The notes beneath the pieces were generated by a model, which ran no database searches, had not been told where the DNA came from, and saw nothing but the letters and a program-made list of their open reading frames with translations. This document shows positions 1 to 6,012 of a DNA stretch of 6,545 nt, piece after piece; position 1 is the stretch's first letter, and every line of letters begins with the position of its first letter. Made by a program: the position numbers and the translations under genes. The stretch is from Actinomycetota bacterium (GTDB taxonomy: Bacteria; Actinomycetota; Actinomycetes; Nanopelagicales; Nanopelagicaceae), in NCBI GenBank assembly GCA_016870855.1, contig VGAF01000064.1, forward strand, positions 1 to 6,545. Direction: 5' to 3'.

Positions 1-1
1 C

Positions 2-532
2 ACGACTTATCGGGTCATGTCCGAAGATGCCGTTGATGTGGCCGTTACTGATTTAAAGCGGATTGTTCCTGAATCTTGCACTGAGACGCTTTCGATTGTC
101 GGAGCGGATGGTTACTTAGTTCTACTAAATAAAGCTGATGAATTGGCAAAAGATTATGGAATCTCCAAAGAGATTGTGATGCATCTTTTAAATCGTCATG
201 GAGCGCTCTTTGCCGAAGTCCTAGAGCCAGCGCTAAAGAACAACGCTCTGCTTGAACCGTTAATCCCAGGCCTTTCTTACCTTAAGGCTGAAGTTCTATA
301 TGCCGTCACCCACGAGGGTGCTCGTAGCGTCGATGATGTGCTCTCTCGTAGAACGCGCATTAACTTTGAAGCAAAGGATCAGGGCCTAGGCGTTGCCGAA
401 GAAGTAGCCGAGATAATCGGAGAGGTTCTTGGTTGGAGCGAATCTCAAGCTAAGAATTCAGTTAAGGATTACGAAGAGCAAGTATTGGTGCAGAGCGATG
501 CACTTGCTAAGACTCTCTCCGAATCTGCTTAA
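2..532 (+). CDS. glpD: Aerobic glycerol-3-phosphate dehydrogenase, C-terminal part (gene continues left of the window)
   Basis: This is the last 176 residues of an FAD-dependent glycerol-3-phosphate dehydrogenase, which oxidises glycerol-3-phosphate to dihydroxyacetone phosphate at the membrane and passes electrons to the quinone pool. The frame is open to the window edge. The five codons before the first ATG (base 17) read TTYRV, which with the following M-S-E-D-A-V-D matches the family's TTYRVMxxDAVD segment at the end of the FAD/substrate domain, so ATG 17 is internal and not the start. The rest is the helical C-terminal domain (DAO_C), recognisable by the block YLKAEVLYAVTHEGARSVDD followed by VLSRRTRI (about residues 93-120 of the fragment), where a usually conserved Arg-Arg-Thr-Arg occurs. 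The TAA stop at 530-532 lies 12 bases from the stop of the convergent muramidase gene. Family assignment is from recognised motifs; the missing N-terminal FAD domain cannot be checked here. Confidence 0.93.
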   Translation, partial: TTYRVMSEDAVDVAVTDLKRIVPESCTETLSIVGADGYLVLLNKADELAKDYGISKEIVMHLLNRHGALFAEVLEPALKNNALLEPLIPGLSYLKAEVLYAVTHEGARSVDDVLSRRTRINFEAKDQGLGVAEEVAEIIGEVLGWSESQAKNSVKDYEEQVLVQSDALAKTLSESA

Positions 533-544
533 TTAAGTAGCCAA

Positions 545-2173
545 CTAGTTCTGAATCTGACCCTTACAGGTATCGACTGGTGGTGCAACCGGGCGTGGAG
601 TTGGTGACGGCTTAGGGGTTGGTTCTGGGCCTTGAATTAAAGTGAAAGTTATTGGTTGTTCTGAACGGGCATGCGTTCCAGTTTGATCGACAAAAATCAC
701 GTTGCCGGTGATTACTCCTGCGGGCAGATTGCGTAACTTCAAAGTCCAAACACCAGCAGCATCCCTAACCGGAGTTTGATCAACTCTTGCTGCGGGATTA
801 TCAGCTAACTTAAATGCAACAGTTCCAGTTACAACCGGTTCATTGCTGGGCCTGCGAACTTCCACTTTGACTGAGGTGTTCTTATCCGTTGATGATGATT
901 TAAGGCTCGTTATCAGCATCGTGGTCGGTTCATTCACCGGAAGATAATCACCAGACTGTGGGCTCCAGACTCCGCGAGTGAGTTGGAGGAATGAGGTCGC
1001 ATCACCTCTAAAGACATTTAGATCGATGCGCGATGAAGCGACTCCGTATCGCTCACCAATTCCGCAAGATGAGTACTGCCAGATCTGCCAGAGTGAGGAG
1101 CAGTTTCCAGTGCTCCAAGAGTGAACGAAACAGCCAAAAATTTTCCGGCCAGGCTCAGCCGTGGGATCGGCAGGATCTATTCCATACTGCGCTTTCCAGA
1201 GTGGATATTGGCGCAACTTCTCACTTCGCACTATGGATTGTTCAAGGAAGGTTGGATAGGAATAGAAGATTGGCTTTCGCCCAGTTTTTTCATGAACAGT
1301 TTCCATCCAGGTTTCAGCCCAGAGCGTTGCTAGATTTTTCGGAGCTCGTTTTGTGCAGATAGAACCTGAAGCCGCAACGCAACTATTCTCAAGATCAAGT
1401 GCGTAGGGAAGGTCGCGCTCGGTATAACCGCCAAGACTTGATAAGCGCCAGATTGCTTTTTGGGCTTGCGCTTGAGCATCACGAATCACGGCATCGCGAT
1501 CCGTCGTGTTGGGAAGAATTGTGTAGTGGTAGTAACCGGTGAAGAGGCCAGCTGCCTGCGCGGAATTTCTATCCATCAATAAGTATTTGAGCGCTAATTG
1601 ATCTGCGTCATCTCGAGTGTCAGAAGCCTTAATCATCACAAATCTAATTCCAGCGTTATACATCTTCACAAAGTCAATTGGTTTATCGCCCGGGTGCTGC
1701 CATCTACTCACATCTGTGCCATGGATACGACCCCCGGGACCGGTTAACGAAATGAGATCTTCCGGAGCGGTGATTTGGGGGACTTGTTTAACCGTAATCG
1801 AACGGGCCTTAGTCGTGTAGCTCTTATTTCCAACTGTTACTCGTGCACGATATGTCGCCTTCGTGGCGAGCGCAGTTATATTCGTCTGGATTTTCCATGC
1901 GCCACTAGATGTAGAGCGAGTACGGAGTCTCGTGTCTGTCCAACCACTATTTAATTGCACATCAATTCTCACTACCGCGTTTTTGACTTTCGGCTTGATT
2001 AAGCCGTGGAATGAGAGTTTTGATTCTGGATATCCAGGAGTTTGGGCGAGAAAGAATGAAGTGCTGACCGTCGCTGCTTGGGTGGCGGGAAGCAGCCAAG
2101 TCATCAGAGCTATAGCAAGTATTGAAGTGATGAGACGGCTCGATTTCACGGCGCAATTATGTCGATAGCGCAT
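545..2173 (-). CDS. Secreted GH25 muramidase (lysozyme-like) with flanking Ig-like domains
   Basis: Predicted exported peptidoglycan hydrolase of glycoside hydrolase family 25, which cleaves the MurNAc-GlcNAc bond. Numbering from ATG 2173 (542 aa): a signal peptide at 1-33 has a basic start, a hydrophobic core (LITSILAIALMTWLL) and an A-T-Q-A cleavage site. An Ig/FN3-like beta domain spans about 40-130, GH25 about 150-390, a second Ig-like domain about 415-513, and a Pro/Thr-rich tail (PEPTPKPSPTPRP) runs to the end without an LPXTG sorting signal. GH25 landmarks are GTDVSRWQ (Asp154), YALDLEN (Asp260 and Glu262, the DxE catalytic pair), WQIWQY, and RIDLNVF (Asp384). These match the four acidic active-site residues known in the family, so it looks catalytically intact. 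Five Cys within the GH25 domain suggest disulfides. I chose ATG 2173 over ATG 2230 because it places the signal peptide at the N-terminus, has a weak GAGAA ribosome site, and avoids overlap with the divergent DedA gene. It may act in wall turnover or against other bacteria; the sequence does not decide. Confidence 0.9.
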   Translation of the reverse strand: MRYRHNCAVKSSRLITSILAIALMTWLLPATQAATVSTSFFLAQTPGYPESKLSFHGLIKPKVKNAVVRIDVQLNSGWTDTRLRTRSTSSGAWKIQTNITALATKATYRARVTVGNKSYTTKARSITVKQVPQITAPEDLISLTGPGGRIHGTDVSRWQHPGDKPIDFVKMYNAGIRFVMIKASDTRDDADQLALKYLLMDRNSAQAAGLFTGYYHYTILPNTTDRDAVIRDAQAQAQKAIWRLSSLGGYTERDLPYALDLENSCVAASGSICTKRAPKNLATLWAETWMETVHEKTGRKPIFYSYPTFLEQSIVRSEKLRQYPLWKAQYGIDPADPTAEPGRKIFGCFVHSWSTGNCSSLWQIWQYSSCGIGERYGVASSRIDLNVFRGDATSFLQLTRGVWSPQSGDYLPVNEPTTMLITSLKSSSTDKNTSVKVEVRRPSNEPVVTGTVAFKLADNPAARVDQTPVRDAAGVWTLKLRNLPAGVITGNVIFVDQTGTHARSEQPITFTLIQGPEPTPKPSPTPRPVAPPVDTCKGQIQN

Positions 2174-2214
2174 GAGATTCTCGGTAATTAAGCGCGCGTG
2201 GCTATCCTTGGGAA
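2174..2214. promoter_or_regulatory. Short divergent promoter region between muramidase and DedA genes
   Basis: Only about 41 bases separate the two divergent starts, so both promoters must sit here or overlap the coding sequences. On the + strand, TATCCT (2203-2208) fits the TANNNT -10 pattern and ends six bases before GTG 2215, the spacing expected for a leaderless transcript beginning at that GTG. On the - strand, the AT-rich TTAATTA block around 2184-2190 is the best -10 candidate for the muramidase gene. No convincing -35 element is visible for either. The assignment rests on pattern and spacing only. Confidence 0.35.
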
Positions 2215-2827
2215 GTGATTGATTTCGCATCTCAGTTAGTTGAGAGCATCGGTGTATTTGGCGCGGGATTATTCATCGCAATCGAGTCTGTTGTGATTCC
2301 GCTCCCGTCAGAAATAGTGCTTCTGTTATCAGGTTTCAATGTTTCTATCGGGGAATTCTCATTTTTCTCAGTCTGGGTTGCTACGACTATTGGCTCGTTG
2401 GTTGGCGCTTACTTTCTTTACTCCATTGGCTACGCAGTCTCAAAAGAGGGAATTGAAAAGCTCGTTTTGCGCTTTGGAAAGTTTGTTGGAATTAAGCAAA
2501 AGGATGTTGATGTTGCGTTTAGATGGTTTGACAAGTATGGAACTTTTGTCATTTTCTTTGGAAGGCTAATTCCCTTAATTCGATCGCTTGTGAGTATTCC
2601 TGCAGGTCTGGCCAAAAATGAGCCGAGCTCGGTTCTCACTGCTTACAGCGGCTGGCAGTGGAATCTGGAATGCGCTCTGGATCTATATTGGTATCCAGCT
2701 AGAGGATAGATGGCGGGAGGCCGAGAGTTGGGCAAAGTATTTTGATTACGTCATCTACGCTTTAGTCGTCCTAATGGTAATAATCTTCGTTACCAGGATG
2801 ATTCGTCGCGGTGCAAGCGCTAGCTAA
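2215..2827 (+). CDS. DedA family membrane protein, apparently frameshifted
   Basis: DedA-family (SNARE-associated/VTT) integral membrane protein; characterised relatives include undecaprenyl-phosphate and phospholipid translocases and proteins needed for envelope homeostasis. GTG 2215 opens the frame: an in-frame TAA at 2185-2187 lies upstream with no other ATG/GTG/TTG between. Residues 1-134 carry the N-terminal motif ESVVIPLPSEIVLLLSG (Glu24, Pro29, Pro31, Glu33) and the signature GRLIPLIRSLVSIPAG (Arg117, Arg123). After Lys134 the frame runs 30 more residues to a stop at 2707-2709, but these (NEPSSVLTAYSGWQW...) look unlike the family. The expected continuation, MSRARFSLLTAAGSGIWNAL, a loop and a last hydrophobic helix (YVIYALVVLMVIIFV), is in the next frame from 2618 to the TAA at 2825-2827. 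Joining them gives about 203 aa, a normal DedA length. A one-base excess in the A5 run at 2614-2618 explains the break: either a sequencing or assembly error or a real disruption. If unrepaired, the product is a 164-aa truncated protein. Confidence 0.85.
2614..2618 (+). other. Frameshift site (A5 run) in the DedA gene
   Basis: Five consecutive A residues lie exactly where family-like protein sequence moves from the GTG 2215 frame to the frame one base further on. Deleting one A gives the continuous reading G-L-A-K-M-S-R-A-R-F. The run is short for transcriptional slippage, and I see no stimulatory structure or internal Shine-Dalgarno-like element that would argue for programmed frameshifting. 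Confidence 0.8.
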
Positions 2828-3089
2828 TCTCTCTTACAGAAATATCAAGACCAAAGATTTCCTTTAAAACGCTCTCTAGCGCAGGGCGAAAACGTTCATG
2901 TCTGACCTTTGAATAGTCATGACCACCTTCAAATTTATTTGGATCAGAGAAATCTAGAGTCAAGATTCCGCTTTCAAATGAAACTAGTCGACCATCAAAG
3001 TAGGCAAGCCAGGCGACTCGGTCGCTTCGCTCAAGTGAATCAAGAACATCATTCCAACGTTCCTTGATTTCCCTTAGTTCCAGGCTCAT
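2820..3089 (-). CDS. Small protein resembling the C-terminal domain of actinobacterial DNA polymerase III subunit tau (DnaX)
   Basis: An 89-aa soluble protein with no signal peptide or membrane segment. The layout is an N-terminal helix IKERWNDVLDSLE (about 8-20), V-A-W (25-27), a beta stretch GRLVSFESGILTLDF (33-47), then a helix RPALESVLKEIFGLDISV (68-85). This order (RW-x-x-VL, a V-x-W element, a V-x-x-x-x-G-x-L-T-L-x-F strand pair, and a closing L-x-x-VL-x-x-x-FGLD helix) resembles the tail domain of actinobacterial DnaX tau as I remember it, but no ATPase domain is attached. Its ATG (3089-3087) overlaps the TGA of the ABC ATPase gene as ATGA, implying translational coupling; GAGGA lies almost directly against the start, so reinitiation probably matters more than a separate ribosome site. 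Its stop lies inside the last codons of the convergent DedA gene (8-base overlap). That it is a real gene is likely; the DnaX resemblance is from memory and moderate, and its role is unknown. Confidence 0.72.
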   Translation of the reverse strand: MSLELREIKERWNDVLDSLERSDRVAWLAYFDGRLVSFESGILTLDFSDPNKFEGGHDYSKVRHERFRPALESVLKEIFGLDISVREIS

Positions 3090-4213
3090 TCCTCGGAAGT
3101 TATAACGGCGCTATCTGATGGAAGAAGCCAGGCACGACTCTCATCAAAGTCAATCTTTGCGACTGCTCCGACGGGCACAATCTCATCGTAAACAGGGTCG
3201 GATACGACAGCAGCGATGGTCTGAGTAGGTGTATCGATTGAATACTCAACGTGGTTTCCGTAGAAAACTACATTCTTTACAACTCCCTCGTTTGCCTTTC
3301 TACTCTTACTGGAAGAGCTCGATTTCTTGACTGAGACTGATTCTGGTCTAACCAAGAGATGTGGGTGCGCTGACTTCAGCGCTTTCGGATGAGCGTTTAC
3401 CTTTAACTTAACGCCGGATGCCTCGACTGTAACTTTTCTGCTAGCGCCTTTCTTCACTTCAGCAACACTCAAGAAGTTAGAGCGACCGATGAAATCTGCA
3501 ACGAAGACCGAACTTGGCCGGCGGTAAATCTCCTCCGGAGTTCCGGATTGCTCAACGACGGCATTTCGCATGACGACAATTCGATCAGAGAGACTCATCG
3601 CTTCATCCTGATCATGAGTTACGAAAATGCTCGTTATACCCAGGCGTCGCTGGATGCTGCGAATTTCGATGCGCATCTGGGCACGTAACTTTGCATCCAA
3701 ATTGGATAACGGCTCATCAAACAAGAGGACTTTTGGCCTTACCACCATTGCTCTTGCAAGCGCCACGCGCTGTTGCTGGCCACCAGATAATTGGTTGGGG
3801 GCGCGATTTGTAAGGTGGGCCAGATTCATCGAATCTAGAATCTCGCCAACTTCCTTCTTTATCTGAGCAGTTGAAACCTTCTTGACTTTTAGACCGTAGG
3901 CAATATTGTCGAAAACCGTCATATGAGGAAAGAGCGCATAAGACTGGAAGACCATTCCCATCGGCCTTCTATCTGGTGTCAACGCACTTAAATCCTCGCC
4001 GTCGAGTAGGACTTGTCCAGAAGTTGGCGTCTCAAAACCGGCGACCATTCGAAGGGCAGTTGTCTTTCCGCAACCTGATGGACCAAGGAGAGTTACAAAC
4101 TCGCCCGGATTAATGGTGAGGGAAAGCTCCTTAACGGCGACAACTTTTTCACTTCCGTTTCCAAACTCCTTTGTGAGAGCACGAAGCTCGAGTTTTCCGG
4201 TTGTTTTTGCCAT
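3086..4213 (-). CDS. ABC transporter ATPase, Fe(III)/AfuC-FbpC (or spermidine/AEP-like) type with TOBE domain
   Basis: Cytoplasmic ATPase that powers the importer encoded upstream. All nucleotide-binding motifs are intact: Walker A GPSGCGKT (44-51), Q-loop Gln90 in VFQSYALFPHMTV, signature LSGGQQQR (142-149), Walker B VLLFDE (162-167), D-loop SNLD (170-173) and switch His200 (THDQDEA). The C-terminal part (about 245-365) is the TOBE-type regulatory/substrate-sensing region of this subfamily (LLVRPE at 286-291). The length of 375 aa is slightly above the usual 350-360, partly because of a Ser/Lys-rich insert, KKSSSSSKSRK, at about 296-306. ATG 4213 follows a strong ribosome site, GGGAGG (4223-4218 on the minus strand), that overlaps the stop codon of the permease gene; the gap between the genes is nine bases, so they are one operon. 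The ATPase stop overlaps the start of the next small gene by ATGA. Function is firm as an import ATPase; the substrate is inferred from its partners. Confidence 0.93.
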   Translation of the reverse strand: MAKTTGKLELRALTKEFGNGSEKVVAVKELSLTINPGEFVTLLGPSGCGKTTALRMVAGFETPTSGQVLLDGEDLSALTPDRRPMGMVFQSYALFPHMTVFDNIAYGLKVKKVSTAQIKKEVGEILDSMNLAHLTNRAPNQLSGGQQQRVALARAMVVRPKVLLFDEPLSNLDAKLRAQMRIEIRSIQRRLGITSIFVTHDQDEAMSLSDRIVVMRNAVVEQSGTPEEIYRRPSSVFVADFIGRSNFLSVAEVKKGASRKVTVEASGVKLKVNAHPKALKSAHPHLLVRPESVSVKKSSSSSKSRKANEGVVKNVVFYGNHVEYSIDTPTQTIAAVVSDPVYDEIVPVGAVAKIDFDESRAWLLPSDSAVITSEE

Positions 4214-4217
4214 CTTT

Positions 4218-4223
4218 CCTCCC
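4218..4223 (-). promoter_or_regulatory. Strong ribosome binding site for the ABC ATPase gene
   Basis: On the minus strand the bases before ATG 4213 read TAGGGAGGAAAG. The GGGAGG core sits four bases from the start and shares its first base with the TAG stop of the permease gene. It is the clearest Shine-Dalgarno sequence in the window and fixes the ATPase start. Confidence 0.75.
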
Positions 4224-5923
4224 TAGCGACCAGTCACTAACGGACGATCCGTTGAGACTTGGAAGCGACGAACTAGAAGATTTATCAAGCCGCCGATTAC
4301 CATGATTAAAACAATCAACATGCAACAGAGTGCAAAGACATTTCCATAACGGCCCTGATCAGCTTCAGCAAGAATCTTCTGGGTCAGAATCGATATATCA
4401 GGTGTAACCAAGAAGATGATTGGCGAAAGCGTTGTCATAGAGTGCGCGAAGGCGTACATCAAGCCCGACAAGAAAGCGCCACTTATTAGGGGCAGGGTAA
4501 CTAAGCGGAAGGTTCGACCTCCGGAGGCGCCCAGAGATGCCGAGGCCTCTTCAATCGATGGATCGATTTGTTGCAGGAGCGAGATTCCCGATCGTTGTCC
4601 AGCTGGACTTGATCGGATTATGTAAACCATAACGATTGCGATCGCACCACCAAAAATCGCTGCGCCACCCGCGACCTGTGGGAAGACTGTAACTCCGCCA
4701 ATCTTTACTGGGTCGTTGTAAGTAATCGCATATCCGATACCGATGACAGTACCTGGAACGGCGATTCCTAACATTCCCAAGAAATCAAGCGCTTCGGATC
4801 CACGGCGTACTTTCCTAATCACTAACCAAGCAATCAGCATGCCAAAAATTCCAGCGAGCGGAGTCGCCATTAGAGCTAAAAATGTGGTGGCTCTTACCGC
4901 AGCGTTTGCGAACCCACCGAGTAAGTAGCGGAAATGTTCGAGGGTAAAACTATTTTCAACTCCGATGATCTTTACAAATGCGCCAAGAACTACCGTCGCA
5001 TAAACCAAGACAATTAGGGATGTAAGCAAGAAAGTAACAGAGAGTAAGAAGAATCTCGCTAAACGTGATGTAACCACGGTTGGACGGCCAGATGGTTTTC
5101 CAGTAACTGAAACCACGCTCTTGCGCTGTGCCCAATAACGTTGAACAAGAAATACAAGGAGCGCTGGAAGAAGAAGTAAGAATGAGTAACCCGCTGCCAT
5201 AGGGATGTCGTAATCACCATTGATTGCCATGTATGCACGCGAGGCTAAGACCGTGTAATTACCTCCAATAATCAGAGGATTAGCCAAATCTGCGATGGAT
5301 TCGATAAATAAAAGTAGGAAAGATCCAGCAAAACCAGGGATCAAGAGTGGAAGAGTCACAGTTCTAAATATTCGCCACTTACTTGCGCCCAAACTCGAGC
5401 CAGCTTCATCTAGCGCTGGATCAAGACTGCGCAACATGCCAAGGAGGTTCATGTAGGCAATTGGGAAAAAGGAGAGGGTTAAAACAAGTACAAGACCCGT
5501 ATATCCGTAGAGCGTCGGTCGCCAATCAAAGATGCCCCTAGTAATGATTCCACTTCTTCCGAACAAGACGATTACAGCGGTAGCAAAAGCAAACGGGGGA
5601 GAGATAATCGGAACCAAATTAACAATATGCAAGACTTTTTTACCGCGGAATTCCACACGGGCCTGGGTGTAAGCCATGATGAAACCGAGCAAAGTCCCTA
5701 GGAATGCAACTGTCAGACCAAGTTTCATTGTGTTCCACAGGATTTGCCGGATTACTACATCGGAGAATGCATTAGTAATGATGGCCGAACCCGTGGGCTG
5801 GGTTGAATAGATGAGGATGTTAAGAAGCGGAAGGATGATAAGGAAGAAGACAATCGCGACAACTAGAACTAGGGCAATCTTGGTAAAGATGTCGTATTTA
5901 GTTCCACTTCGCTTTAACGCCAC
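4223..5923 (-). CDS. Fused two-domain ABC transporter permease, Fe(III)/AfuB-FbpB type
   Basis: Membrane channel of a binding-protein-dependent importer; 566 aa, made of two homologous permease halves in one chain, as in FbpB/AfuB iron and some 2-aminoethylphosphonate and thiamine permeases. About twelve hydrophobic segments are visible, roughly 14-38, 66-86, 100-121, 140-160, 198-218, 244-262, then 289-316, 343-369, 381-401, 420-437, 483-505 and 530-552. Each half has the EAA loop that docks on the ATPase: LDEAGSSLGASKWRIFRTVT (171-190) and IEEASASLGASGGRTFRLVT (457-476). Both retain the conserved E-A-x(3)-G core. Translation starts at GTG 5923, because an in-frame TAA directly precedes it, so no longer N-terminus is possible. 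It lies downstream of the binding-protein gene beyond a hairpin and nine bases before the ATPase gene. Family membership is sure; the cargo (ferric iron most often in this group) is inference. Confidence 0.92.
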   Translation of the reverse strand: MALKRSGTKYDIFTKIALVLVVAIVFFLIILPLLNILIYSTQPTGSAIITNAFSDVVIRQILWNTMKLGLTVAFLGTLLGFIMAYTQARVEFRGKKVLHIVNLVPIISPPFAFATAVIVLFGRSGIITRGIFDWRPTLYGYTGLVLVLTLSFFPIAYMNLLGMLRSLDPALDEAGSSLGASKWRIFRTVTLPLLIPGFAGSFLLLFIESIADLANPLIIGGNYTVLASRAYMAINGDYDIPMAAGYSFLLLLPALLVFLVQRYWAQRKSVVSVTGKPSGRPTVVTSRLARFFLLSVTFLLTSLIVLVYATVVLGAFVKIIGVENSFTLEHFRYLLGGFANAAVRATTFLALMATPLAGIFGMLIAWLVIRKVRRGSEALDFLGMLGIAVPGTVIGIGYAITYNDPVKIGGVTVFPQVAGGAAIFGGAIAIVMVYIIRSSPAGQRSGISLLQQIDPSIEEASASLGASGGRTFRLVTLPLISGAFLSGLMYAFAHSMTTLSPIIFLVTPDISILTQKILAEADQGRYGNVFALCCMLIVLIMVIGGLINLLVRRFQVSTDRPLVTGR

Positions 5924-5940
5924 TTAGTAAACCTATCCCC
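5924..5940 (-). promoter_or_regulatory. Possible leaderless -10 element or ribosome site for the permease gene
   Basis: Read on the minus strand, GGGGATAGGTTTACTAA runs directly into GTG 5923. Two readings are possible. GGGGATAGG could be a poor Shine-Dalgarno sequence eight bases from the start, used on mRNA that reads through from the binding-protein gene. Alternatively TAGGTT (5935-5930) fits TANNNT six bases ahead of the GTG, as for a leaderless transcript with its own promoter after the hairpin. No good -35 box is seen, so neither reading is secure. Confidence 0.3.
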
Positions 5941-5965
5941 TATATCCATTTTGCTACCCAATTTA

Positions 5966-5998
5966 TAAAGGCTCCCAGCAAGTAACTGGGAGCCTTTA
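5966..5998 (-). terminator. Perfect hairpin between binding-protein and permease genes: terminator or attenuator
   Basis: The arms AAAGGCTCCCAG (5967-5978) and CTGGGAGCCTTT (5986-5997) are perfectly complementary, with one further T-A pair outside (5966/5998), giving 13 base pairs around a seven-base loop. On the transcribed minus strand the stem begins about 14 bases after the stop of the substrate-binding-protein gene and ends in UUUAUAAAUU, a short imperfect U-tract. The position suggests partial termination, which in binding-protein importers commonly yields much more binding protein than membrane subunits. The flanking genes are both on the minus strand, so a plus-strand role is unlikely. 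The hairpin is certain; its degree of termination is inferred. Confidence 0.85.
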
Positions 5999-6012
5999 GT
6001 TCTATAGCGCTA

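Noticed and set aside
17..532. ATG at base 17 as the start of a 171-aa protein
   Set aside because: The frame is open upstream and the preceding codons encode TTYRV, part of a conserved GlpD motif, so the gene starts outside the window.
529..550. Palindromes TTAATTAA (529-536) and AACTAGTT (543-550) between the convergent glpD and muramidase genes as a terminator
   Set aside because: They are eight-base AT-rich palindromes with no loop, GC-rich stem or U-tract, and are expected by chance in such sequence.
1033..1362. Plus-strand open frames opposite the muramidase gene (also near 1121-1333, 1617-1820 and 1863-2168)
   Set aside because: They are antisense to a gene with clear catalytic motifs, have no recognisable family, and show no ribosome site of note.
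2174..2230. ATG at 2230 as the muramidase start
   Set aside because: It adds 19 polar residues before the signal peptide, has no ribosome site, and overlaps the start of the divergent DedA gene; ATG 2173 fits better.
2614..2618. Programmed ribosomal frameshift in DedA
   Set aside because: An A5 run alone is short, and no stimulatory hairpin or Shine-Dalgarno-like element is evident; an indel is the simpler explanation.
2618..2827. The 69-aa frame from ATG 2618 as an independent small membrane protein
   Set aside because: Its sequence is the expected C-terminal part of DedA and begins exactly at the frame break; no ribosome site precedes it.
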